Origin: Pseudomonadota bacterium
Lineage (GTDB): Bacteria; Pseudomonadota; Alphaproteobacteria; Micavibrionales; UBA2020
Length of the DNA stretch: 40,005 nucleotides
Direction of reading: 5' to 3'
NCBI GenBank assembly: GCA_021805245.1
Contig: JAJZFS010000097.1
Location: 3,451-43,455, forward strand
Under the pieces are notes generated by a model. That model worked only from the letters and a program-made list of their open reading frames with translations, was not told the DNA's origin and searched no databases. Below are positions 1 through 8,923 of the stretch, in pieces; position 1 is the stretch's first letter, and each line of letters opens with the position of its first letter. A program made the position numbers and the translations under genes.

Positions 1-528
<528 letters not shown>

Positions 529-589
529 AAATAATTTTTGCCAAGCCTTTTATTAATAAGTCTTTTCAGGGACTTGAGTAAATTTCCAT

Positions 590-619
590 TTGTCTTTGTT
601 AAGACTTTCTTGCTATAAT
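590..619 (+). promoter_or_regulatory. Candidate sigma70-type promoter for mreC: TTGTCT-N18-TATAAT with extended -10 (TGCTATAAT)
   Basis: Read directly; lies 32 nt upstream of the GTG start of mreC in an AT-richer intergenic segment. Confidence 0.5.
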
Positions 620-650
620 TTTAGGAAGGAACATTTTTGGGGATTTCCTC

Positions 651-1538
651 GTGCCGTCACCGCGTTCGCAAAAACCTGTCATAAAGTCCATGCCGCTCAA
701 GACGGTCACGGTCCGCGCGACTCCGGCGGTGCTGGTTTTTCTCTCTCTCTCGCTGATGATCTTATACCGCGCCCATACGCTGCCCGTGCAAAGGCTGCGC
801 ACGGCGGTGATGGATGTGACGGCGCCGGCGCTCTCGGCGGTGGCGGCGCCGATCCAGAGTTTTGTCAGCAATATTTCCGGCGTGGCGTCCTTGCAGAATC
901 TCAAGGCGGAGAACGTCCGTCTCAAGGCCGATAACGCCCGGCTGCAAAAATGGTACGAGGCGGCGCTGGAATTGAAAGCGGAAAACGAAAGCTTCCGCCA
1001 GCTTCTCAACGTCAAGGCCGATCCGGCGATGTCTTTCGTGACGGCGCGGGTGGTGTCCGATGCGGGCGGCGCGTTCGTCAAAAGCGTTTTGCTCCCCGTC
1101 GGCGCGCGCGACCATGTGCAAATGGACAGCGCGGTCATGTCGGGGCAGGGCCTTATCGGCCGCGTCGTCGAAGTCGGCGCCGCCGCTTCGCGCGTCCTTT
1201 TGATTACCGACCTCAACTCGGATATTCCGGTGATCGTGCAAGGCACGCGCATCCGCGCGATCCTCGCGGGCGAAAACGGCGACCTGATGCGGCTTGAACG
1301 CCTGCCGCCGGACAGCGGCATGACCGTCGGCACGCAGGTCGTGACCTCCGGCGACGGCGGGCAGTTGCCGGCGGGCCTGCCGGTCGGGACGATCGTTTCC
1401 GTCTCGGCGAAAGGCGTCTGGGTGAAGCCTTTGTCGAACCTCAACCGGCTGGTTTACGTGCAGGTGGTCAATGCCGCCCTCAATCCTGCGCTGGCAACGG
1501 GCGACATCGCGCCCGCATCGCAATCTGACGGCCAGTGA
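651..1538 (+). CDS. mreC: Rod shape-determining protein MreC
   Basis: 295 aa, N-terminal TM segment, coiled coil (LQNLKAENVRLKADNARLQKW), MreC-like beta domain; between mreB and mreD; GTG start. Confidence 0.93.
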   Translation: MPSPRSQKPVIKSMPLKTVTVRATPAVLVFLSLSLMILYRAHTLPVQRLRTAVMDVTAPALSAVAAPIQSFVSNISGVASLQNLKAENVRLKADNARLQKWYEAALELKAENESFRQLLNVKADPAMSFVTARVVSDAGGAFVKSVLLPVGARDHVQMDSAVMSGQGLIGRVVEVGAAASRVLLITDLNSDIPVIVQGTRIRAILAGENGDLMRLERLPPDSGMTVGTQVVTSGDGGQLPAGLPVGTIVSVSAKGVWVKPLSNLNRLVYVQVVNAALNPALATGDIAPASQSDGQ

Positions 1539-1582
1539 CCGGGCAGGCTTGCGCGCGGGCGTAAAGAACGGATTTATCAGAG

Positions 1583-2104
1583 ATGGACTCCGAATTTCGG
1601 ACGCAACTTTTAGGAACGGTCGGACGCTGGTCGCTGGTGCTGGCGCTGGTGCTGGCGCTGCTTTTGCTCAGCGCCGTGCCGTTTTCCATCACCGGCTTCG
1701 GCGACGTGCGCCCGTTCTTCGCGCTGATGGCGGTTTACTACTGGAGCATCCTTGCTTCCGCGCCGCCGGTCGGCGTCTTCGCGTTCGGCCTTGTGCTTGA
1801 CTTGCTGTCCGGCTACCCGCCGGGCATGAACGCGCTGGTGCTGGTGGCGGCGCAGGCCATGACGGCGCACCAGCGCAAGTTTCTGCTCGGCCAGTCGTTT
1901 CTGGTGATCTGGGCGGGCTTCGCCGTGGTGGCCTTTTGCGCGGGGTCCGTGCAATGGGTCCTGTTTTCCCTGCTCAATCTGACCGTCATGGCGGTGCTGC
2001 CGGTCTTGATCGCCGTCGCCCTGTCGGCGCTGATGTTTCCGCTGTGCGTGTTGCCGCTGGCGGCCGTTTACAGAGTAGTGGCGGACAGGCCGGAAACGCC
2101 TTAG
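1583..2104 (+). CDS. mreD: Rod shape-determining protein MreD
   Basis: 173 aa multi-TM protein in mreBCD position. Confidence 0.88.
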   Translation: MDSEFRTQLLGTVGRWSLVLALVLALLLLSAVPFSITGFGDVRPFFALMAVYYWSILASAPPVGVFAFGLVLDLLSGYPPGMNALVLVAAQAMTAHQRKFLLGQSFLVIWAGFAVVAFCAGSVQWVLFSLLNLTVMAVLPVLIAVALSALMFPLCVLPLAAVYRVVADRPETP

Positions 2105-2146
2105 GTTCCGCTTACATTCGCTGCCGTTTGGACTTAAGATACCGTC

Positions 2147-4042
2147 ATGAACCGCGATATGGAGAGACATAAAGAGTTTTCCCGCCGGGCGATGATGCTC
2201 GGCTCGGGGAAAATCCTGCTGTTCGGCACGCTGGCGCTGCGCCTGGCGTATCTCGAGATTGCCGAGCACCGCAAGTATGAAACGCTTTCCAACGAAAACA
2301 GCGTCGGTATCCGCCTGCTGCCGGCGCAGCGCGGCGTGATCATCGACCGTTTCGGCGCGCCGATCGCGGTCAACAAACCGGACTTCCGCGCCGTGCTGGT
2401 GCCGGAGCAGACGGACGACGTGGAGGAGACGATCGACGACTTCGCGCGGCTGATCCCGCTGAGCGAGGAGGAAAAAGAGGACATCATGGCCGCCGTCCGC
2501 CGTCACCGCCGTTTCGCGCCGGTGCTGGTCAAGGAGAACCTGAGCTGGAAGGATATGGCGAAGGTCGAGGTCAACCTGCCCCACCTCGCCGGCGTGTCGG
2601 TGGAGGAGGGTGAAATGCGCTCCTATCCGCTGGGCCGCAGCGCCGCGCACGTCATCGGTTATGTCGGCCGCGTCAACAAGGCGGAGATGACCAACGATCC
2701 GGCGATGAGTTTGCCGGGCTTTCGCATCGGCAAGACCGGCATCGAGAAAGAGTACGACGAAATCCTCCGCGGCACGGTCGGCGAAGTGCAGGGCGAGGTC
2801 AACAGCGTCGGCCGCGAGATCCGCGAACTGAAGCGCACGGAAGGCATACCCGGCAAACGCCTGACGCTGACGCTCGATTCCGACCTGCAAATGCAGTGTC
2901 ACCAGTTTATCACCAAACACCGCAGCGCGGCCGTCGTCGCGATGGACGTGCATAACGGCGAGGTTTATGCGCTCGCCTCGCACCCGAGTTTCGATCCCAA
3001 TGTTTTTTCCGCCGGCATTCCGGCGGATTTGTGGGAGGGGCTGCTCTCCGATCCCGCCGATCCGCTGAGCAACAAGGCGGCGGCGGGGCAGTATCCGCCC
3101 GGCTCGACCTTCAAAATCGTGACGGCGCTCGCGGGCCTCGAGAGCGGCAAGATCAACGCCGCGACGCATATCCACTGTCCCGGCTATTACAAACTCGGCA
3201 ACAGCATCTTCCACTGCTGGAAGCGCGGAGGCCATGGCAGCGTCGACGTCGTGCAGGCGATCCGCGAATCCTGCGACGTGTTTTTCTACGAGACGGCGCA
3301 GCGCGTCGGCATCGATGCCATCGCCCAAATGGCGCACCGCATGGGCCTCGGGCAAAGGCTGAACTTCGACCTGCCGGACGTCGCGCGCGGCCTCATCCCC
3401 ACCAAGGCGTGGAAAAGGAAGCGCTACAACCAGCGCTGGGAAAAAGGCGAAACGCTGATCGCCGCCATCGGGCAGGGGTATGTCCTGGCGACGCCGCTGC
3501 AGCTGGCGACGATGGCGGCGCGTGTTGCCAATGGCGGCCTCGCCGTCATGCCGACGCTGCTCCGCGAGATCGGCGACACGGAAGAAACGCCTCTGCCGCC
3601 GGCATCGATCGGCCTCGACCCGAATCATCTTGCGCTGGTGCGCAAAGGCATGGAACAGGTCGTCAACAATCCGCACGGCACGGCCTATAACGTGCGCATC
3701 ACCACGCCGCCCTATTCGATGGCGGGCAAGACCGGCACGGCGCAGGTGCGGCGCACCACGGCGAAAATGCGCGCCGAGGGCATCGACGTCTTCCATCTGC
3801 CGTGGAAGTTCCGCGACCACGCTCTGTTCGTCGGCTACGGGCCGGTTCACAAGCCCGCCTATGCCGCGGCGGCGATCGTCGAGCACGGCATCGAGGGCGC
3901 GCTCTCCGCCGCGCCGGTGGTGCGCGATGTTCTGCTGGCGGCGATGAAGCGCGACCCGCGCCTCATCCGCACGATCGACGAGGCCGAGTCCGCGCATGAG
4001 GCGCGCCGGCACAAAAAAGACGGCGGGGAGGACGGTTTATGA
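2147..4042 (+). CDS. mrdA: Penicillin-binding protein 2 (peptidoglycan transpeptidase)
   Basis: 631 aa; RGVIIDRFGAPIAVNKP dimerisation region, PPGSTFKIV (SxxK), AGKTGTAQV (KTG) motifs; next to rodA. Confidence 0.96.
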   Translation: MNRDMERHKEFSRRAMMLGSGKILLFGTLALRLAYLEIAEHRKYETLSNENSVGIRLLPAQRGVIIDRFGAPIAVNKPDFRAVLVPEQTDDVEETIDDFARLIPLSEEEKEDIMAAVRRHRRFAPVLVKENLSWKDMAKVEVNLPHLAGVSVEEGEMRSYPLGRSAAHVIGYVGRVNKAEMTNDPAMSLPGFRIGKTGIEKEYDEILRGTVGEVQGEVNSVGREIRELKRTEGIPGKRLTLTLDSDLQMQCHQFITKHRSAAVVAMDVHNGEVYALASHPSFDPNVFSAGIPADLWEGLLSDPADPLSNKAAAGQYPPGSTFKIVTALAGLESGKINAATHIHCPGYYKLGNSIFHCWKRGGHGSVDVVQAIRESCDVFFYETAQRVGIDAIAQMAHRMGLGQRLNFDLPDVARGLIPTKAWKRKRYNQRWEKGETLIAAIGQGYVLATPLQLATMAARVANGGLAVMPTLLREIGDTEETPLPPASIGLDPNHLALVRKGMEQVVNNPHGTAYNVRITTPPYSMAGKTGTAQVRRTTAKMRAEGIDVFHLPWKFRDHALFVGYGPVHKPAYAAAAIVEHGIEGALSAAPVVRDVLLAAMKRDPRLIRTIDEAESAHEARRHKKDGGEDGL

Positions 4043-5187
4043 GCACGGGAAGGGGCATCGGGCAGGACCATTTGAGCTTGCCCGAAAAGCTTAAGTTGAT
4101 CAGCTGGCCGCTGCTGCTGCTGCTGACGCTGACGGCCTGCATCGGCTTCGCGTCGCTCTATTCCGCCGCGGGCGGGCATATGGCGCCGTGGGCGGGCAAG
4201 CAGGCGGCGCGTTTTTGCTTCGGCATGGCCGGCCTGATCATCGTCGCGCTCATCGACATCCGTTTCTGGATGAAGATGTCTTATCCCATGTACGTGCTGG
4301 GCATTTTGCTTCTGATCTTCGTCGATATCCGCGGACACATCGGCATGGGCGCGCAGCGCTGGATCAGCCTCGGCTTCCTCGAACTGCAGCCGTCGGAGGT
4401 GGTGAAGGTCACGACGGTGATGGCGCTGGCGCGCTGCTTCCATGCCGCGACCGGCGAAGATGTGAAAAACCCGTTCTTTTTGCTGTTTCCGCTCGCGCTG
4501 GTGATGATCCCCGCGGGGCTGGTGGCCGTGCAGCCCGACCTCGGCACGGCAATGACGATCATGCTGGTGGCGGGCGGAATCTTTTTTCTCGCCGGCGTGC
4601 CGTACTGGATGTTCGGCACCGTCATCGCCCTTGCCCTCGCCGCCCTGCCGGTGCTGTGGCACTTCATGCACGGCTACCAGAAAAAACGCATCCTCGTTTT
4701 CATGCATCCCGAGCTTGACCCGCTCGGCGCGGGCTATCACATCATGCAGTCGAAAATCGCGCTCGGCTCCGGCGGGATTTTCGGTAAGGGATTTCTGCAC
4801 GGCAGCCAGAGCCACCTCGACTTTCTGCCCGAAAAGCAGACGGACTTTATTTTCACGCTCTTCGCCGAGGAATGGGGGCTGATCGGCGGCCTGACGCTGA
4901 TGAGCCTCTTCATGCTCACCACCGCCTACGGTTATTTTATTTCCCTCAACTGCCAGAATCAGTACGCCCGCCTGCTGGGGCTGGGGGTGATCGTCAATTT
5001 TTTTGTCTATATCTTCATCAATATAGGGATGGTCATGGGCCTGCTCCCTGTGGTAGGAGTTCCCTTGCCTCTTGTTTCATACGGCGGCACGGCGATGCTC
5101 TCGGTCCTGTTCGGGTTCGGGCTGCTGATGTCGGCGCATGTGCACCGCGATGTAAAATTTACCCGCCGCGGCCTCGATATGGCCTGA
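4039..5187 (+). CDS. rodA: Rod shape-determining protein RodA (SEDS glycosyltransferase)
   Basis: 382 aa multi-TM; QPDLGTAMTI, LPEKQTDFIFTLFAEEWGL, PLPLVSYGGTAML motifs; ATGA overlap with mrdA. Confidence 0.96.
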   Translation: MSTGRGIGQDHLSLPEKLKLISWPLLLLLTLTACIGFASLYSAAGGHMAPWAGKQAARFCFGMAGLIIVALIDIRFWMKMSYPMYVLGILLLIFVDIRGHIGMGAQRWISLGFLELQPSEVVKVTTVMALARCFHAATGEDVKNPFFLLFPLALVMIPAGLVAVQPDLGTAMTIMLVAGGIFFLAGVPYWMFGTVIALALAALPVLWHFMHGYQKKRILVFMHPELDPLGAGYHIMQSKIALGSGGIFGKGFLHGSQSHLDFLPEKQTDFIFTLFAEEWGLIGGLTLMSLFMLTTAYGYFISLNCQNQYARLLGLGVIVNFFVYIFINIGMVMGLLPVVGVPLPLVSYGGTAMLSVLFGFGLLMSAHVHRDVKFTRRGLDMA

Positions 5188-5203
5188 CCGGGACGACGGA
5201 AAA

Positions 5204-6163
5204 ATGATGAAGACCAAAAAGACCGCTGCAAAAAAGACCGTTGCGAAAAAAACAGGACAAAAAAAAGCCGCTCCGAAAAAACCGGCTTCAAAAAATGCCG
5301 CGGCGCAGCAAAAGAAGCCGGCGGCAAAAGTCAAAACAACCCCCGCGGCGCCAATGCGCGGCAAGCTTCTCGCCGCCGAGCCCGCGCCCTACCGTGTCGA
5401 AAACCGGAACGGCAAAGCGGCGGGGCTGGTGATTTGCGATCATGCGAGCTTCCGCGTGCCGCGCAAGCTGAAAGACCTGGGGCTGAAAAAGACCTTCCTC
5501 AAAAGACATATCGGTTGGGACATCGGCGCGGAAGAGGCGGCGCTGCATATCAGCAGCGTTTTCGACATGCCCGCCGTGGTGGCGCAGTATTCGCGGCTGG
5601 TGGTCGATCTCAACCGCGCGCCGGATTATTGCGAGTGCATGCCGGAGGTAAGCGACAACATCAAAATCCCCGCCAATGCCGGTTTGTCGAAAAAAGACAA
5701 AGAGAAAAGGCTGAACGAAATTTACTGGCCGTATCATAAAGCCGTCACGCGCCTGATCGACAGGCAGGTTGCCGCGAAAAAGCCGCCGCTTTTGCTGTTT
5801 GTCCACAGCTTTACCCCGCACATGGACGGCGAGCTGCGTCCGTGGCACATCTCCGTCCTGTGGAAAAAGGAAGAAAAAATCGCCAAAAAGGTGGTGCAGA
5901 CCCTCCGCGCGGCGCATCCCGGCCTTCTGATCGGGGAAAACAATCCTTATGCGCTGTCCGGCGAGCGGTTCGCGGGGTCAAGCGTCTGGCGCCATGCCGA
6001 GGACCGCAACCTGCCTTACGTGCTGGTCGAGTTCCGTCAGGATCTCGTCGATACGCAGGAGAAGGCGATCGAATGGGCGGAGATTTTCATCGATGCGGTG
6101 CGTCCCGTTCTCCGGGACCCCGAAACGTTTGCGGACCGGAAAATAAAATCCGGCAAGAATTAG
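5204..6163 (+). CDS. N-formylglutamate amidohydrolase family protein with N-terminal Lys/Ala-rich extension
   Basis: 319 aa; NGKAAGLVICDHASFRVPRKLKDLGL, HIGWDIGAEEAA, VDLNRAPDY, VHSFTPHMDG typical of the FGase family; first ~50 aa are K/A/P repeats. Confidence 0.85.
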   Translation: MMKTKKTAAKKTVAKKTGQKKAAPKKPASKNAAAQQKKPAAKVKTTPAAPMRGKLLAAEPAPYRVENRNGKAAGLVICDHASFRVPRKLKDLGLKKTFLKRHIGWDIGAEEAALHISSVFDMPAVVAQYSRLVVDLNRAPDYCECMPEVSDNIKIPANAGLSKKDKEKRLNEIYWPYHKAVTRLIDRQVAAKKPPLLLFVHSFTPHMDGELRPWHISVLWKKEEKIAKKVVQTLRAAHPGLLIGENNPYALSGERFAGSSVWRHAEDRNLPYVLVEFRQDLVDTQEKAIEWAEIFIDAVRPVLRDPETFADRKIKSGKN

Positions 6164-6208
6164 ACATAATGTTAAAACTACCGCTCCAACCGGACAGCTT
6201 TTTAACAC

Positions 6209-6236
6209 TTGGTTTTTTCGGGGTGATTGATATAAT
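6209..6236 (+). promoter_or_regulatory. Candidate promoter upstream of dnaN: TTGGTT-N16-TATAAT
   Basis: Consensus -10 hexamer with suitable spacing, 65 nt upstream of dnaN ATG. Confidence 0.5.
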
Positions 6237-6299
6237 CCCTCATTATTTAAAGTCTGACTGTCTTTTTGGCGGTATTTTCTGCAGGGAAGGATCGGCCCC

Positions 6300-7421
6300 A
6301 TGAAATTCACCATTGATCGCGCGGACCTGTTGCGTGCCCTCAATCACGTGCATAGCGTCGTCGAGCGGCGCAACACCATCCCCATTCTCGCCAACGTATG
6401 CCTGAAGGCCGAGCGGGACGCGCTCGCGCTCACCACCACCGACATGGACCTCGAAATCATCGAATCCGTCGCGGCGCAGGTTTCCGCCCCCGGCGCGACC
6501 ACCGTTCCGGCGCATACGCTCTATGACATCATCCGCAAACTTCCCGACGGCAGCACGGTCGAGCTGTCCGGCACGGCCAACGACACCACGCTGCAGCTGA
6601 AGTCCGGCAAATCCACCTTCCGCCTCGGCTGCCTTGCGGTGGAAGATTTCCCGCGCATGGGGTCGGACGAGAAATTCGCCTACACCTTTTCGATCCCCGC
6701 GGCGGACTTGCGCATGCTGGTCGACCGCACGCGCTTCGCGATCTCGAACGAAGAGACGCGCTACTATCTCAACGGCATCTATCTGCATGCCGCCGAGAGC
6801 GACGGCGTCGCCGTTTTGCGCGCGGTCGCGACCGACGGTCACCGTCTGGCGCGCTTCGAGATGCCGCTGCCCGACGGCGCGAAGGACATTCCGGGCGTGA
6901 TCATCCCGCGCAAGGCGATCAACGAAATCCGCAAGCTGATTGACGAAGCGGGCGATGCCATCGAGATCGGCCTGTCGGATAACCGACTGCGCTTCAGCTT
7001 CGACCACATCGCGCTCACCACCAAGCTGATCGACGGCACTTTCCCCGATTACGACCGCGTGATCCCCAAGAACAACGACAAGGTGCTGGAAGTCAATCCC
7101 GCGGTCTTCGCCTCGGCGGTCGACCGCGTTTCGACGATTTCGAGCGAAAAATCCCGTGCCGTGAAGCTCACCCTCGGCGGCAAGACCATGACGCTCTCCG
7201 CCAATTCGCCGGACAGCGGCTCCGCGTCGGAAGAAATCGAAGTGCGCTTCAGCGCCGACGCGATGGAGATCGGCTTCAACTCCGCTTATCTGATGGACGT
7301 GGCCAAACAGATCGAGGGCGAGGGCTGCCGCATTTCGTTGTCCGATCCCGCCTCGCCGACCATCATTCAGGACGTGGCCGACACATCGTCGCTCTACGTG
7401 CTGATGCCGATGCGGGTGTGA
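6300..7421 (+). CDS. dnaN: DNA polymerase III subunit beta (sliding clamp)
   Basis: 373 aa; MKFTIDRADLLRALNHVHSVVERRNTIPILANV... ending YVLMPMRV. Confidence 0.97.
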   Translation: MKFTIDRADLLRALNHVHSVVERRNTIPILANVCLKAERDALALTTTDMDLEIIESVAAQVSAPGATTVPAHTLYDIIRKLPDGSTVELSGTANDTTLQLKSGKSTFRLGCLAVEDFPRMGSDEKFAYTFSIPAADLRMLVDRTRFAISNEETRYYLNGIYLHAAESDGVAVLRAVATDGHRLARFEMPLPDGAKDIPGVIIPRKAINEIRKLIDEAGDAIEIGLSDNRLRFSFDHIALTTKLIDGTFPDYDRVIPKNNDKVLEVNPAVFASAVDRVSTISSEKSRAVKLTLGGKTMTLSANSPDSGSASEEIEVRFSADAMEIGFNSAYLMDVAKQIEGEGCRISLSDPASPTIIQDVADTSSLYVLMPMRV

Positions 7422-7442
7422 GATAAGCCAGAATTCTTAAGA

Positions 7443-7703
7443 TTACTGCACGACGACGGCGCAGGTGGGGCAGCTTTTGACGTTGTGCGCGTCGGTGGTG
7501 CCGAGCATCGGCGCGATCTGCCCCGCGATGAAACTCGCCAGACGGGTATGGACGGCGCGCGTGGCGCGGCGGTTCGCGGGGTGATGCTTGCCGATAAAAA
7601 TGCGCACTGTCTTGTGGGGCTGAGGCGCGGTTTCGGCGCGGGCGACGGTGGCGCTGCCCGCCAGAAACGTCATGAAAATCAATAAAGTAGCTATTTTTTG
7701 CAT
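7443..7703 (-). CDS. Small secreted protein with signal peptide and C-terminal CPTC motif, function unknown
   Basis: Minus-strand ORF; MQKIATLLIFMTFLAGSATVARA signal-peptide-like; GAGGGG ribosome-binding site 7 nt before the ATG at 7703 favours this start over 7718. Confidence 0.6.
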   Translation of the reverse strand: MQKIATLLIFMTFLAGSATVARAETAPQPHKTVRIFIGKHHPANRRATRAVHTRLASFIAGQIAPMLGTTDAHNVKSCPTCAVVVQ

Positions 7704-7748
7704 CTTTAGGCCCCTCAAATTTGCATTATGTATATAATACTTTTTCCG

Positions 7749-8771
7749 TTAGCGCAAGGGGTTTAATCCCACCGCCGCGCGCGCGCGGGTGAGGGTTTTG
7801 CGGGCGACGGCGCGGGCCTTGTCCGCGCCGGCGGCTAACAGCGCATCGATCTTTTGGGGGTCGGCCATGTAGTCGTTATAAAGCTGCGTCGGTTTTTCGA
7901 AGGCCAGCTCCAGCGCCGCGTAGAGGCGCTGTTTGGCGTCGCCGTAGCCCATGCCGCCTTTCTCGAAGGCATCGCGCATCGCCCGCACTTCGGTTTCGCC
8001 CGCGACATGCGCGTAGATTTGAAAGACGGTGTTGGTGTCGGGGTCTTTCGGCTCCTCGGGCAGTTTGGAGTCGGTGACGATCTTCATGACCAGTTTGCGC
8101 CGCGCTTTGCTCTCCATGAAAACGGGGATGTGGTTGTTGTAGGACTTGCTCATCTTGCGGCCGTCAAGGCCGGGCAGCGTCGCCGCCGTCTCCGCGCCGA
8201 GCGCGTGCTCCGGCAGCCTGAACACGTCTTTAAATGTGTTGTTGAAATAGCCCGCCATATCGCGGGCGAACTCGATATGCTGCACCTGATCCCTGCCCAC
8301 CGGCACGATGCCGGTATCCATGGCGAGAATGTCCGCCGCCATCAAAATCGGATAGGTGTAAAGCCCCATGTTGACGTCGGCATCGGGGTCGCGCCCCGCT
8401 TCGCGGTTTTTATCGACGGCGGCCTTGTAGGAATGGGCGCGGTCCATCAGCCCCTTGGGCGTGACGGCGGCGAGCAGTTGCGTCAGCTCGAAAATCTCCG
8501 GCACGTCCGACTGGCGGTAAAAAACCGTCTTGGCGGGGTCGAGCCCCAGCGCCAGCCAGCAGGCGGCGACTTCGTAGGAATCATGCTTCAGGGCCTTCGG
8601 GTCGCGCACGGCGTTGAGCGCGTGATAGTCGGCGATGAACAGGAACGATTCCTTGTGCGCCGCAGCAAGCGCCAGCGCCGGGCGGATCGCGCCGATGTAG
8701 TTTCCGATATGCGGCGCGCCGGTCGGCTTGACCCCCGTCAGAATGGTTTTTTCAGCCGCATCTTGTGACAT
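7749..8771 (-). CDS. trpS: Tryptophanyl-tRNA synthetase
   Basis: 340 aa; TGVKPTGAPHIGNYIGAIRP (HIGN) and GRKMSKSYNN (KMSKS) motifs. Confidence 0.97.
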   Translation of the reverse strand: MSQDAAEKTILTGVKPTGAPHIGNYIGAIRPALALAAAHKESFLFIADYHALNAVRDPKALKHDSYEVAACWLALGLDPAKTVFYRQSDVPEIFELTQLLAAVTPKGLMDRAHSYKAAVDKNREAGRDPDADVNMGLYTYPILMAADILAMDTGIVPVGRDQVQHIEFARDMAGYFNNTFKDVFRLPEHALGAETAATLPGLDGRKMSKSYNNHIPVFMESKARRKLVMKIVTDSKLPEEPKDPDTNTVFQIYAHVAGETEVRAMRDAFEKGGMGYGDAKQRLYAALELAFEKPTQLYNDYMADPQKIDALLAAGADKARAVARKTLTRARAAVGLNPLR

Positions 8772-8827
8772 AATTTTAAAACTTTCAAAAAGTGGTTGCT
8801 GCGGGTCAAAAACGTCCCAACCAATAC

Positions 8828-8887
8828 ATTGACTTTAGTTTTTAGCGGATTACTGTCAATCAGAATAGAAAAATGACTGTCATTCTG
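8828..8887. promoter_or_regulatory. Inverted repeats in trpS/gcvT divergent intergenic region (ATTGAC-N21-GTCAAT; AATGACTGTCATT)
   Basis: Arms read directly: ATTGAC 8828-8833 / GTCAAT 8855-8860; palindrome AATGACTGTCATT 8872-8884; CAGAAT 8861-8866 / ATTCTG 8882-8887. Confidence 0.4.
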
Positions 8888-8923
8888 TAAACGATTTAGG
8901 GACATTTGTCCGGAGATTTTCTT

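Noticed and set aside
1625-1670. CTGGTGCTGGCG-type tandem repeat in mreD
   Set aside because: Explained by Leu/Val/Ala codons of a transmembrane helix.
1610-4012. 800-aa minus-strand ORF opposite mreD/mrdA
   Set aside because: Shadow ORF in high-GC coding DNA; His/Arg/Asp-rich composition, no family resemblance, fully antisense to recognised genes.
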